From Actinomycetes bacterium (GTDB taxonomy: Bacteria > Actinomycetota > Acidimicrobiia > Acidimicrobiales > CADCSY01), in the NCBI GenBank assembly GCA_025464025.1, contig JAODBP010000023.1:1-33283 (forward strand): a stretch of 33,283 bases of DNA, written 5' to 3'. The notes below the pieces were generated by a model. That model worked only from the letters and a program-made list of their open reading frames with translations, was not told the origin of the DNA and searched no databases. Positions 1 through 8,230 of this stretch are shown one piece after another (the stretch's first letter is position 1; every line of letters begins with the position of its first letter). Made by a program: the position numbers and the translations under genes.

Positions 1-1279
1 CGTGAACGAGCGGGACGACCGTCGAGCGCCGGCCACCGAACAACATCGCCGAGATCGGGACGCCCTTCGGGTCCTCCCACTCCGGCGCGATCGACGGACA
101 CTGGGCGGCCGGGGCGGTGAAGCGGGCGTTCGGGTGGGCGGCCGGGGTGTCGGACTCAGGCGTCCAGGCCTGGCCCTTCCAGTCGATCAGCCGGGCCGGC
201 TTGTCGGCGGTGAGGTCTTCCCACCAGATGTCGTGGTCGGGCGTCTCGGCGACGTTGGTGAAGACGCAGTTGGCGTCGAGCGTGCGAAGGGCATTGAGGT
301 TGGACGTGGCCGACGTGCCGGGGGCGACGCCGAAGAAGCCGGCCTCCGGGTTGATCGCGTAGAGCCGGCCGTCGTCGCCGAACTTCATCCAGGCGATGTC
401 GTCGCCGATCGTCTCGACCGTCCAGCCCGGGATGGTGGGGATGAGCATGGCCATGTTGGTCTTGCCGCAGGCCGACGGGAAGGCGGCGGCCACGTACTTG
501 GCCTCACCGGCCGGCGGCGTGACCTTCACGATGAGCATGTGCTCGGCCAGCCAACCCTCGTCGCGGGCCATGGTCGAGGCGATGCGCAGGGCGAAGCACT
601 TCTTGCCGAGGAGGGCGTTGCCGCCGTAGCCCGACCCGAACGACCAGATCTCGCGGGTCTCGGGGTAGTGGACGATGTACTTGTTGTCGGCGTTGCACGG
701 CCACGGGACATCGTCCTGGCCGGCCTCGAGCGGCGCGCCGACCGAGTGCACGCACGGCACGAACTCGCCGTCAGCACCGAGGCTGTCGAGCACGTGCTGG
801 CCCATGCGGGTCATGATCTTCATGTTCACGACCACGTACGGCGAGTCGGTGATCTCGACGCCGATGTGGGCGATGGGGGAGCCGATGGGGCCCATCGAGA
901 ACGGGATCACGTACATCGTGCGGCCCCGCATGGCGCCGGCGAACAGGCCGCTCAGCGTCGCCCGCATCTCGGCCGGGTCGGCCCAGTTGTTGTTGGTGCC
1001 GGCCTCCTCGGGCGTCGCCGAGCAGATGAACGTCCGGTCCTCGACGCGAGCGACGTCGGCCGGGTCGGAGCGGGCGAGGAACGAGTTCGGCCGCTTCTCC
1101 TCGTCGAGCTTCAGGAACGTGCCGCTCTCGAGCAGGAGCTGGCACATCCGCTGGTACTCGTCGTCCGAACCGTCGCACCAGACCACGTCGTCGGGCTGCG
1201 TGAGCTCGGCGATCTCCGCCACCCACGACAGGAGCTTCGAGTTGGTCGTGCAATCGGTAGACGTGTCGATCGTGGTCAT
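1..1279 (-). CDS. pckG: Phosphoenolpyruvate carboxykinase (GTP), 3' part outside window
   Basis: It converts oxaloacetate and GTP to phosphoenolpyruvate, GDP and CO2, the first step of gluconeogenesis, in the cytoplasm. Reading the reverse complement from the ATG at 1279 gives [10 protein letters not shown], followed by segments typical of GTP-type [25 protein letters not shown], a TNNNWADP segment, [26 protein letters not shown] and the nucleotide-binding loop [14 protein letters not shown]. About 426 codons are present of a family length near 600, so the C-terminus lies beyond base 1. The start is supported by a GGAGAG ribosome site just upstream. The antisense frame is also open over 1.3 kb, which is a GC-composition shadow. 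The gene lies downstream of the cold-shock-like gene on the same strand, separated by a hairpin. Confidence 0.96.
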   Translation of the reverse strand, partial: MTTIDTSTDCTTNSKLLSWVAEIAELTQPDDVVWCDGSDDEYQRMCQLLLESGTFLKLDEEKRPNSFLARSDPADVARVEDRTFICSATPEEAGTNNNWADPAEMRATLSGLFAGAMRGRTMYVIPFSMGPIGSPIAHIGVEITDSPYVVVNMKIMTRMGQHVLDSLGADGEFVPCVHSVGAPLEAGQDDVPWPCNADNKYIVHYPETREIWSFGSGYGGNALLGKKCFALRIASTMARDEGWLAEHMLIVKVTPPAGEAKYVAAAFPSACGKTNMAMLIPTIPGWTVETIGDDIAWMKFGDDGRLYAINPEAGFFGVAPGTSATSNLNALRTLDANCVFTNVAETPDHDIWWEDLTADKPARLIDWKGQAWTPESDTPAAHPNARFTAPAAQCPSIAPEWEDPKGVPISAMLFGGRRSTVVPLVH

Positions 1280-1301
1280 TGCTCTCCGTGTAGGGCTGAG
1301 C

Positions 1302-1323
1302 AGCGCTCCTGTCCAGGGGCGCT
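1302..1323 (-). terminator. Hairpin between the cold-shock-like gene and pckG
   Basis: AGCGCTCCT (1302-1310) pairs with AGGGGCGCT (1315-1323) around a 4-nt loop, giving nine pairs with one wobble. It lies 15 nt past the stop of the upstream minus-strand gene and 23 nt before the pckG start. There is no U-tract, so it could be a terminator or a structured pckG leader. Confidence 0.45.
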
Positions 1324-1337
1324 GGATGTGCGGCTGC

Positions 1338-1592
1338 CTACCCCCCCTGGGGAATGGCGACGCCGTCGGACGTGAAGCCCGGCGTCCCCATGTCGACCTC
1401 CGAACCGAGCCGGAGGCGGGTGGCCCGTCCGGCGTCGTCGAGGTCGAAGATCACTCGCTGGCCTTGCCGGAGCATGCGGAACACCGAGCCCTCGAGGGAG
1501 TTGCCGGCAAGGTCGTACTCGGACAGGTCGGTGTCACTCAGCACCGTTCCTGCGCCCGTTCCCGGGTCGTACGACTTGACGACGCCCTGCAT
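1338..1592 (-). CDS. Cold-shock-domain-like small protein
   Basis: This 84-residue protein begins [20 protein letters not shown] and looks like one five-stranded OB-type cold-shock fold: [17 protein letters not shown] at the front, [12 protein letters not shown] in the middle and [12 protein letters not shown] at the end. The classic RNP motifs with stacking aromatics (KGFGFI, VFVHF) are degenerate, so nucleic acid binding is inferred rather than shown. The ATG at 1592 is preferred over a GTG at 1604 because GGGAG lies about five bases before it. It is divergent from thiL, with 56 bp between starts. Similar short proteins are common in Actinobacteria, often annotated as cold-shock-like without a known role. 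Confidence 0.75.
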   Translation of the reverse strand: MQGVVKSYDPGTGAGTVLSDTDLSEYDLAGNSLEGSVFRMLRQGQRVIFDLDDAGRATRLRLGSEVDMGTPGFTSDGVAIPQGG

Positions 1593-1648
1593 GTGCTCTC
1601 CCACAGCTCGCGTACGCTCCTGGCCATCGACGTTAACGGCCCATTCAG

Positions 1649-2476
1649 TTGACCGACGAATTGCTGTTCGTCTCTGGACTTCGGTCCCGATTCGGTCCTG
1701 CGCCGCCCGGCGAGACGTGGATCGGCGACGACGCCGCAGTGGTTCGCCCGCCGACGGGCCCGCTCCTGCTCGCCATCGATCCGATGATCCAAGGTGTGCA
1801 CTTCGTCACGCCCGACCAGGACGCTGGGTGGAAGGCGATCGCTCGGAACGTGAGCGACCTGGCCGCCATGGGGGGTCGACCGCTCCACGCCCTCGTCTCG
1901 CTGGTCATCCCACCGGGCGTCGACGTCACCGGCCTGCTGGACGGCCTCACCCAGGCGACCGAGCTCTGCCCGGTCGTCGGCGGCGACACGGCGAGCGGGC
2001 CCACCCTCATCGTGACGGTGGCGGTGACGGGCACCGTCGACGGCGAGCCGGTGCTGCGCTCGGGGGCCCGGCCCGGCGACGTGCTCTTCGTGACCGGCCC
2101 GCTCGGCGGGGCGCCGACCCGACCGATCCCTCGGGTGGCCGAGGGCACGGCGGCGCGGGTGGGCGGGGCCACGGCCATGATCGACATCTCCGACGGGCTG
2201 TCCCTCGACCTCCGGCGACTGGCCGACGACTCCGGCGTCGGCGTGGCGCTCGACGCCGTGCCGATCGTCGACGGCGTCGCGCTCGAGGAGGCCCTCACGT
2301 GGGGCGACGACTACGAGCTGGTGTTCGCCGCCCCCGACGTGGACGCCGTGGTGGCCGCCTTCGCCGCCGCCGGGTTGCCGGCGCCGATCGAGATCGGCCG
2401 CTGCACTGCTACGAAGGACGAGCGGCGGCTCGGGGACGGCCCCCTGCCCGAGGGAGGTTGGGAGCACACGTGGTGA
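1649..2476 (+). CDS. thiL: Thiamine-monophosphate kinase
   Basis: ThiL phosphorylates thiamine monophosphate to the cofactor thiamine diphosphate using ATP. The 275-residue product has the AIRS/PurM-like two-domain layout: WIGDDAAVV near residue 25, a metal-binding DPMIQGVHF segment, ARNVSDLAAMGGRPL, VVGGDTASGP around residue 112 and IDISDGLSLDL in the second domain. It is shorter than the E. coli enzyme (about 325). The start is the TTG at 1649, because an in-frame TAA lies at 1634-1636 and the only other option between is a rare ATT. Its TGA overlaps the thiD GTG by 4 nt, so the two thiamine genes are probably translationally coupled. Confidence 0.93.
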   Translation: MTDELLFVSGLRSRFGPAPPGETWIGDDAAVVRPPTGPLLLAIDPMIQGVHFVTPDQDAGWKAIARNVSDLAAMGGRPLHALVSLVIPPGVDVTGLLDGLTQATELCPVVGGDTASGPTLIVTVAVTGTVDGEPVLRSGARPGDVLFVTGPLGGAPTRPIPRVAEGTAARVGGATAMIDISDGLSLDLRRLADDSGVGVALDAVPIVDGVALEEALTWGDDYELVFAAPDVDAVVAAFAAAGLPAPIEIGRCTATKDERRLGDGPLPEGGWEHTW

Positions 2477-3276
2477 CCGGCAACGTGGTGGCGGCGCTGA
2501 CGATCGCCGGATCGGACTCGGGCGGTGGCGCCGGCATCCAGGCCGACCTGAAGACGTTCGAGGCCCTCGGCGTGTGGGGCACCTCGGCCATCGTCGCCGT
2601 CACGGCCCAGAACACGCTCGGTGTCCAGGCCTTCGAGTCCTTGCCGGCCGAGCTGGTGCGCCAGCAGATCCTGTCGGTGACCTCCGACATCGGGATCCAG
2701 GCGGCGAAGACCGGGATGCTGGCCAGCGCCGAGCTCGTGGGTGCCGTGGCGGCCGCCCTGGTCGAGGCCGGTCGCCCGCTCCTGGTGGTCGACCCGGTGT
2801 TCGTGTCGAAGCACGGCGACACCCTGCTGGCCGACGACGCCGTCGAGGCCCTGCGCACCCGGTTGCTGCCGCTGGCCACGGTCGTGACGCCCAACCTGCC
2901 GGAGGCCGAGGCCCTCACCGGGCGCACCATCGCCAGCCGCGACGACATGGTCGCGGCCGCCGAGGCCCTGGCCACCACCGGCGTCGCCACCGTGCTGGTC
3001 AAGGGCGGCCACCTGGCCGGCGACCAGTCGCCCGACCTGGTGCTCGTCGACGGCCGGGTGACCTGGCTCGAGGGGGATCGCATCCCCGGCCGGCACACCC
3101 ACGGCACCGGTTGCACGCTGTCGGCCGCCATCACGGCCGAGCTGGCCAAGGGGATGGACCCGGTCGACGCCTGCCGGGCCGGCAAGCGGTTCGTCGAGCG
3201 CGCCATCGCCGCCGGGCTGGAGCTCGGCGGCGGCGTGGGCCCGGTCAACCCGGGCTGGGAGCGGCTCCTCGGCTAG
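2473..3276 (+). CDS. thiD: Hydroxymethylpyrimidine/phosphomethylpyrimidine kinase
   Basis: ThiD phosphorylates HMP and HMP-phosphate to HMP-diphosphate, the pyrimidine half of thiamine. The 267-residue ribokinase-fold protein shows [20 protein letters not shown] at the N-terminus, [24 protein letters not shown] and the C-terminal anion-hole motif [11 protein letters not shown] with Cys214. GTG 2473 overlaps the thiL stop as GTGA. GTG 2470 is in frame and cannot be excluded, and GGGAG lies eight bases upstream of 2473. The gene ends in CTAG, whose TAG stop overlaps the stop codon of the convergent rpmB by two bases. Confidence 0.95.
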   Translation: MTGNVVAALTIAGSDSGGGAGIQADLKTFEALGVWGTSAIVAVTAQNTLGVQAFESLPAELVRQQILSVTSDIGIQAAKTGMLASAELVGAVAAALVEAGRPLLVVDPVFVSKHGDTLLADDAVEALRTRLLPLATVVTPNLPEAEALTGRTIASRDDMVAAAEALATTGVATVLVKGGHLAGDQSPDLVLVDGRVTWLEGDRIPGRHTHGTGCTLSAAITAELAKGMDPVDACRAGKRFVERAIAAGLELGGGVGPVNPGWERLLG

Positions 3277-3485
3277 GCCGTGGGAGCAGGCTTGCGCAAG
3301 GGCTTCTGCACCTTGCCGGCCTTGATGCAGCTCGTGCAGACGTGCAGGCGCTTCGGGGCGCCGTTCACGATGGCCCGCACCCGCTGGATGTTCGGGTTCC
3401 AACGCCGCTTGGTGCGGCGGTGGGAGTGGGAGATCGTGTTGCCGAACGAGGGGTGCTTGCCACAAACCTCACACACTGCTGCCAT
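3273..3485 (-). CDS. rpmB: 50S ribosomal protein L28
   Basis: L28 is a structural protein of the large ribosomal subunit. The 70-residue product starts [20 protein letters not shown] and continues with the typical basic stretch [16 protein letters not shown] and [11 protein letters not shown]. Two CxxC pairs (CEVC and CTSC) mark it as the zinc-ribbon, C+ form, so it may be subject to zinc-dependent paralogue switching if a C- copy exists elsewhere. ATG 3485 is chosen over longer in-frame starts because it matches the family N-terminus and has AGGAG eight bases upstream. It is divergent from fakA (92 bp between starts) and its stop overlaps that of thiD. Confidence 0.97.
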   Translation of the reverse strand: MAAVCEVCGKHPSFGNTISHSHRRTKRRWNPNIQRVRAIVNGAPKRLHVCTSCIKAGKVQKPLRKPAPTA

Positions 3486-3563
3486 GACGCGCACTCCTGC
3501 TGGGACTTCGATCGAGGAACCGGGAAACGATAGCAGGGGACATTCCGCCATCCCACTCGGGGC

Positions 3564-3569
3564 TACGCT
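3564..3569 (+). promoter_or_regulatory. -10 box of fakA, predicted leaderless
   Basis: TACGCT ends eight bases before the fakA GTG (3578) and no ribosome-binding site is visible. This fits the TANNNT -10 plus leaderless-start pattern of Actinobacteria. Confidence 0.5.
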
Positions 3570-3577
3570 GCCGCGCC

Positions 3578-5215
3578 GTGGGGACCCTCGAGCGCCTGGC
3601 CGCCGACGACCTCCGGCAGGTCGTCGCCGGGTTCCGTGACGCCCTCCGGGCCCACCAGGAGACGGTCAACCGGTTGAACGTCTATCCGGTGCCCGATGGC
3701 GACACCGGCACGAACATGGCGCTGACGCTCGAATCGGTCGTGTCCGAGCTCGAATCGGCCGGTCCGGACATGGCGTCGGTGTGCAAGGCCATCAGCCACG
3801 GCTCCCTGATGGGCGCCCGCGGCAACTCCGGCGTGATCCTCTCCCAGATCCTGCGGGGCCTGGCCACCACGTTCGCCGAGTGCGAGACGTGCGACGGCAC
3901 TCGCCTGGCCGACGGCCTCGTCGCTGCCGCCGAGGGTGCCTACGGCGCGGTCATGCGCCCCATCGAGGGCACGATCCTCACCGTCATCCGCGAGCTGTCC
4001 GAGGCGGCCAAGGCCGCCGCCGGCAACGGTTCCTCGCTGGTCGAGGTGCTCGACGCCGCCCGGGCGGCCGGCCAGGACGCGCTCGAGCGCACCCCCGACC
4101 TGTTGCCGGTGCTGAAGGAGGCCGGCGTGGTCGACGCCGGGGGCGCCGGGCTGCTGCTCCTGCTCGACGCCGCGCTCCTGGTGGTCGACGGCCGGCCGGT
4201 GCCGGAGCCCGAGCCGTTGGCCAGCGTGGCGTCGACCAGCCACGCCGAGGCCATGCACGGCGAGGGCGACCTGTCGGACCTCCGCTACGAGGTCATGTAC
4301 TTCCTCGAGGCGCCCGACGAGACGATCCCGGCGTTCAAGGACGTGTGGGCCGGCATCGGCGACTCGATCGTCGTCGTCGGCGGCGACGGCATCTGGAACT
4401 GCCACATCCACACCGACGACATCGGCGCGTCGATCGAGGCCGCCCTCGACTGCGGCCGGCCGACCAAGATCCGGGTCACCGACCTCATCGAGCAGGTCGA
4501 GGAGGAGAGGTGGGTCCGGGAGGCCGAGCCCGACGCCTCGCCCGCCCTCCAGAAGGAGGTGGCCACGGCCGTGGTCGCGGTGGCGACCGGCGACGGCATC
4601 CGGCGCATCTTCCACTCGCTCGGCGTGCAGTCGGTGGTGACCGGAGGTCAGTCGATGAACCCCTCGACGGCCCAGCTCCTCGAGGCCGTCGAGGCGGCCC
4701 CGGCCCCCGAGGTCGTGATCCTCCCGAACAACAAGAACATCATCCCGGTCGCCGAGCAGGTCGATGCCCTCACCGAGAAGGTCGTGCGGGTCGTGAAGAC
4801 CCGAGGGGTCACCGAGGGCTTCGCCGCCCTCTTGGCCTACGACCCCGACGCCGATGTCGAGGGCAACGTCGACGGCATGCAGGCCGCGGCCGACAACGTG
4901 GTGGCCGGCGAGGTCACCCGGGCCGTGCGGGCCTCGGTGTTCGAGGGCGGCCCCATCGCCGAGGGCGACTGGCTCGGCATCGCTCGCGACGGGATCAAGG
5001 TGGCCCAGCCGACGCTCCCCGATGCCGTCACCGGCCTGCTCGACCTCCTGGTCACCGACGACCACGAGATCGTCACGCTCATCGAGGGCGAGGGCTCCGG
5101 CGCCGGCCCGACCCGCCAGGTGACGGAGTGGCTGGCCGAGCACCGACCCGACGTCGCCGTCGAGGTCCACCACGGCGGGCAGCCGCTGTACCCCTACCTC
5201 ATCGGCATCGAGTAG
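3578..5215 (+). CDS. fakA: DAK2-domain fatty acid kinase (FakA/YloV family)
   Basis: Family members phosphorylate fatty acids bound to a FakB/DegV partner so they can enter phospholipid synthesis. The 545-residue protein has an N-terminal DhaL domain (about 1-200) with the Mg-binding loop [14 protein letters not shown] (Asp40 and Asp42) and [13 protein letters not shown], a middle domain with YEVMYFLE and HIHTDD, and the C-terminal DegV-like part with [16 protein letters not shown] and [13 protein letters not shown]. No FakB gene is in this window. The start GTG 3578 lies eight bases after TACGCT and no Shine-Dalgarno is seen. The rpmB-fakA-recG neighbourhood is conserved in many bacteria. 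Confidence 0.92.
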   Translation: MGTLERLAADDLRQVVAGFRDALRAHQETVNRLNVYPVPDGDTGTNMALTLESVVSELESAGPDMASVCKAISHGSLMGARGNSGVILSQILRGLATTFAECETCDGTRLADGLVAAAEGAYGAVMRPIEGTILTVIRELSEAAKAAAGNGSSLVEVLDAARAAGQDALERTPDLLPVLKEAGVVDAGGAGLLLLLDAALLVVDGRPVPEPEPLASVASTSHAEAMHGEGDLSDLRYEVMYFLEAPDETIPAFKDVWAGIGDSIVVVGGDGIWNCHIHTDDIGASIEAALDCGRPTKIRVTDLIEQVEEERWVREAEPDASPALQKEVATAVVAVATGDGIRRIFHSLGVQSVVTGGQSMNPSTAQLLEAVEAAPAPEVVILPNNKNIIPVAEQVDALTEKVVRVVKTRGVTEGFAALLAYDPDADVEGNVDGMQAAADNVVAGEVTRAVRASVFEGGPIAEGDWLGIARDGIKVAQPTLPDAVTGLLDLLVTDDHEIVTLIEGEGSGAGPTRQVTEWLAEHRPDVAVEVHHGGQPLYPYLIGIE

Positions 5216-5227
5216 CGGCCGGCGGCC

Positions 5228-5252
5228 GTCGAGCGCAGCCTGCGAGCTCGAC
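5228..5252. terminator. Bidirectional hairpin between convergent fakA and HAD gene
   Basis: GTCGAGC (5228-5234) pairs with GCTCGAC (5246-5252), and an inner GCA/TGC extends the stem. It fills the 39-bp gap between the two convergent stops. There is no U-tract, as is usual in high-GC actinobacteria. Confidence 0.5.
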
Positions 5253-5254
5253 CA

Positions 5255-6055
5255 TCAGCTGAGCAGGCGCTCGATCACGAGGGCGACGCCGTCGTCGTCG
5301 TTCGAGGCCGTGACCTCGTCGGCGATGGCGAGGACGTCGGGGTGGGCGTTGGCGACGGCGACGGCGTGCCCGGCCCACGTGAGCATGGGCAGGTCGTTCG
5401 GCATGTCGCCGAACGCCATCACCTCGGCGGCGGGGATCCCGTGCTCGGTGAGGAGGCGCTCGAGGCCGAACGCCTTGGTGATGCCGACCGCGGACAGCTC
5501 GACCATGCCGCCGTCGGGGTTGCCGAACGTGATCGTGAGGAGCTCGGCCAGCTCGCCGACCAGGTGCGCCGTCTCGGCCCGCAGCTCGGCGGCGTTGAGG
5601 GTGTGGTGGCTGGCGAGGAGCTTGACGACCGGGCCCTGGAGGAGGTCGTCGAGCTGGGCCGCCACCGCGTCGTCCGGCATCTCGAACGGCGCCCGGAAGG
5701 CCGGCTCGTAGGTCATCTGCTTGCCCCGCTGGACGGCGAACGCCACGTCCGGCAGCACCTCCCGGATGGCGACGGTGAGGGCTCGGGCCACCTCGGCGTC
5801 CATGGGGAACTCCTCGACGATCTCCTCGGTGTGGAGGTCGTAGATGCAGGCGCCGTTGGCGCACACGGCCACGCCGCGGTGGCCGGTGGCGTCGGAGACC
5901 GGCTTCATCACGTCGGGCGGCCGGCCGGTGACGAACACGACGAGCAGCCCGGCCTCCTCCGCCGCGGCCAGCGCGTCCCGGGTGCGGGCCGAGATCTCGC
6001 CATCCGACCGCACGATGGTCCCGTCGAGGTCGGTCGCGATGGCCCTGACTGTCAT
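5255..6055 (-). CDS. Cof-type HAD-IIB family phosphatase
   Basis: This is a cytoplasmic haloacid-dehalogenase-type phosphatase, probably acting on sugar phosphates or a flavin/nucleotide phosphate; the substrate cannot be read from sequence. Motif I is IATDLDGTIV with the nucleophile Asp and the general acid two residues later, motif II is VFVTGRP, and the C2b cap lies between. The motif IV segment is VMAFGDMPNDLPMLTWAGHAVAVANA, characteristic of Cof/YidA proteins. Length 266 matches the family. It is divergent from recG with only 23 bp between start codons, and its ATG lies six bases after TAGGGT, so it is probably leaderless. Confidence 0.9.
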   Translation of the reverse strand: MTVRAIATDLDGTIVRSDGEISARTRDALAAAEEAGLLVVFVTGRPPDVMKPVSDATGHRGVAVCANGACIYDLHTEEIVEEFPMDAEVARALTVAIREVLPDVAFAVQRGKQMTYEPAFRAPFEMPDDAVAAQLDDLLQGPVVKLLASHHTLNAAELRAETAHLVGELAELLTITFGNPDGGMVELSAVGITKAFGLERLLTEHGIPAAEVMAFGDMPNDLPMLTWAGHAVAVANAHPDVLAIADEVTASNDDDGVALVIERLLS

Positions 6056-6061
6056 GCGTGC

Positions 6062-6071
6062 ACCCTACGGT
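6062..6071. promoter_or_regulatory. Overlapping divergent -10 boxes of the HAD gene and recG
   Basis: ACCCTACGGT carries TAGGGT on the minus strand (6067-6062) six bases before the HAD ATG, and TACGGT on the plus strand (6066-6071) seven bases before the recG GTG at 6079. The two boxes share the central TA. Confidence 0.55.
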
Positions 6072-6078
6072 TGGGGTC

Positions 6079-8205
6079 GTGGGGAAGCGTCTCGTCGAGC
6101 TGGCCGACATCCCGGTCACGCGCCTGGCCGGCGTCGGCGAGCAGAAGGCCAAGGGCCTGGCCGAGCTCGGGATCGAGAACGTCCTCGACCTGCTCCTGCA
6201 CTACCCCCGGCGCTACATCGACCGGACCACCGAGGCCCTGATCCGCGACCTGGCCGTCGGCGCCGAGGCCATGGTCCTGTGCACGGTGAAGCGGGTCGAG
6301 GCCCGCCGCACCCGGCAGAAGCGCACGATGGTGCAGGTCGACGTCACCGACGGATCGGGCTACCTGCGCTGCACGTTCTTCAACCAGCCGTGGCGGGAGA
6401 AGCAGCTCAAGGCCGGTACCCAGGCGGTGTTCTTCGGGAAGCTCGAGGTCTTCCAGGGCCGCAAGCAGATGACGAACCCGGTGGTCGACCTGATCGGCGA
6501 CCGCACCGGCCGGATCATCCCGATCTACCCGCAGTCGGAGAAGGCCGCGCTCACCACCTGGGAGATCGGCGGGTGGGTCGAGGAGTCGCTGCGCCGGGCC
6601 GGCGAGCTCGACGACCCGGTGCCGATGGACGTGCTCGACCGGTTCGACCTCATCTCCCGCGACGCCGCCCTGCGTGGCATCCACGTGCCCGAGTCGGGCG
6701 ACGAGCACAAGGTCGCCCGCCGCCGGCTGGTGTTCGACGAGCTGCTGCGCATCCAGCTCATCCTCGTGCGCCGCAAGCGCGAGCTGGAGCGCACGTCGCG
6801 GGGCATCACCCACGAGGTCGGGGGCGACCTCGTGCGCCGCTTCCACGAGAAGCTGCCCTTCCCGCTCACCGGCGCCCAGCAGCGGGCCATCGCCGAGATC
6901 GAGGCCGACCTGGCCAAGCCGGTGCCCATGCACCGGCTCCTCCAGGGCGATGTCGGTGCTGGCAAGACCCTGGTTGCCGTGAGCGCGCTGCTCGTGGCCG
7001 TCCAAGGTGGGCACCAGGGCGCGCTGATGGCGCCGACCGAGGTGCTGGCCGAGCAGCACCACCTCGGGTTGAAGGCGCTGCTCGAGGGGTTCTCGCTGTC
7101 GTCGGAGGGCGACCTGTTCGGCGAGCGACCGCTGCGGGTCGAGCTGCTCACCAACCGCACCACGGGAGCCCAGCGCACCAAGCTGGCCGAGCGCCTCGCT
7201 GCCGGCGAGGTCGACATCGTCGTCGGCACCCACGCCCTCATCCAGGACAAGGTGGCGTTCAAGTCGCTCGGCGTCGCCGTGATCGACGAGCAGCACCGCT
7301 TCGGCGTCGAGCAGCGCGCCGCGCTCCGCGACAAGGGCGAGGCCGTGCCCGACGTCCTCGTGATGACGGCCACGCCGATCCCGCGCACCGCGGCCATGAC
7401 CGTCTACGGCGACCTCGACGTGAGCGTGCTCGACGAGCTGCCGCCGGGCCGGACGCCGATCACCACCGTGTGGGCCCGCGGGCCGTTGGACGAGGAGGCG
7501 GCCTGGGCTCGGGTGAAGGCCGAGGTCGCCGCCGGCCACCAGGCCTACGTCGTGGCCCCGCTCATCGACGAGTCGGAGAAGCTCGAGGTGCGCTCGGCCA
7601 CCGAGACGTACGAGGAGCTCCAGCACGGCGAGCTGGCCGGGCTGCGGCTGGCCCTGCTCCACGGCAAGGTCAAGGCGGCCGAGAAGGAGGCGGTCATGGA
7701 CGCCTTCCGTCGGGGCGAGGTCGACGTGCTCGTGGCCACGACCGTGATCGAGGTCGGGGTCGACGTCCCGAACGCCACGGTGATGGTGATCCTCGACGCC
7801 GACCGATTCGGCATCGCCCAGCTCCACCAGCTCCGCGGCCGCGTCGGTCGAGGCGCGGCCGTCTCGTGGTGCTACCTGATGGGCGGGGGCAACACGCCCG
7901 ACTCCGAGGAGCGGCTGGGGGCACTGGAGAAGAGCACCGACGGCTTCTGGTTGGCCGAGATCGACCTCGACATCCGGGGCGAGGGCACGATCATGGGCAC
8001 GAAGCAGAAGGGCCGCAACGACCTCCGTCTGGCCTCGCTCCGCAAGGACAAGGAGTGGGTGGCCAAGGCCCGGGAGGTGGCCTTCGACCTCGTCGACGGC
8101 GGACTCGACCGCTACCCCGAGCTCGTCGAGGAGCTCGACGCCCTCCTCCCCGAAGGCGACGACGACATCGACGCCGTCGCCACGGAGTTCCTCTTCAAGT
8201 CGTAG
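6079..8205 (+). CDS. recG: ATP-dependent DNA helicase RecG
   Basis: RecG is a superfamily 2 translocase that remodels stalled forks, R-loops and Holliday junctions. The roughly 708-residue protein has an N-terminal wedge/OB region with LAGVGEQKAKGLAELGI and DLLLHYPRRYID, Walker A GDVGAGKT (290-297), LMAPTEVLAEQH, the DEQH box (403-406), VMTATPIPRT, and the C-terminal helicase motifs TTVIEVGVDVPNAT and QLHQLRGRVGRG. GTG 6079 is chosen because it lies seven bases after TACGGT; GTG 6058 is an alternative that would almost abut the HAD start. The final six codons and the TAG are the attachment core of the downstream integrated element, and the gene remains intact. Confidence 0.96.
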   Translation: MGKRLVELADIPVTRLAGVGEQKAKGLAELGIENVLDLLLHYPRRYIDRTTEALIRDLAVGAEAMVLCTVKRVEARRTRQKRTMVQVDVTDGSGYLRCTFFNQPWREKQLKAGTQAVFFGKLEVFQGRKQMTNPVVDLIGDRTGRIIPIYPQSEKAALTTWEIGGWVEESLRRAGELDDPVPMDVLDRFDLISRDAALRGIHVPESGDEHKVARRRLVFDELLRIQLILVRRKRELERTSRGITHEVGGDLVRRFHEKLPFPLTGAQQRAIAEIEADLAKPVPMHRLLQGDVGAGKTLVAVSALLVAVQGGHQGALMAPTEVLAEQHHLGLKALLEGFSLSSEGDLFGERPLRVELLTNRTTGAQRTKLAERLAAGEVDIVVGTHALIQDKVAFKSLGVAVIDEQHRFGVEQRAALRDKGEAVPDVLVMTATPIPRTAAMTVYGDLDVSVLDELPPGRTPITTVWARGPLDEEAAWARVKAEVAAGHQAYVVAPLIDESEKLEVRSATETYEELQHGELAGLRLALLHGKVKAAEKEAVMDAFRRGEVDVLVATTVIEVGVDVPNATVMVILDADRFGIAQLHQLRGRVGRGAAVSWCYLMGGGNTPDSEERLGALEKSTDGFWLAEIDLDIRGEGTIMGTKQKGRNDLRLASLRKDKEWVAKAREVAFDLVDGGLDRYPELVEELDALLPEGDDDIDAVATEFLFKS
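8186..8205 (+). repeat. Left attachment repeat (att core), end of recG
   Basis: AGTTCCTCTTCAAGTCGTAG, identical to 22660-22679. It encodes the last residues (FLFKS) and the stop of RecG, so insertion rebuilds the host gene. Confidence 0.92.
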
Positions 8206-8211
8206 AGGAGC

Positions 8212-8228
8212 ACGAAAAGCCTGGTCAG
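8212..8228 (+). repeat. Left copy of 17-bp end repeat
   Basis: ACGAAAAGCCTGGTCAG, identical and in the same orientation as 22598-22614. It lies six bases inside the left core. It is a probable integrase or excisionase binding site. Confidence 0.75.
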
Positions 8229-8230
8229 CG

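Noticed and set aside
2..1375. Long open plus-strand frame antisense to pckG
   Set aside because: Arg/Gly/Val-rich shadow of a high-GC gene; the minus strand has clear PEPCK motifs.
8186..8205. tRNA or tmRNA gene as integration site
   Set aside because: The repeat is the 3' end of recG; no cloverleaf or tRNA arms are present on either side.
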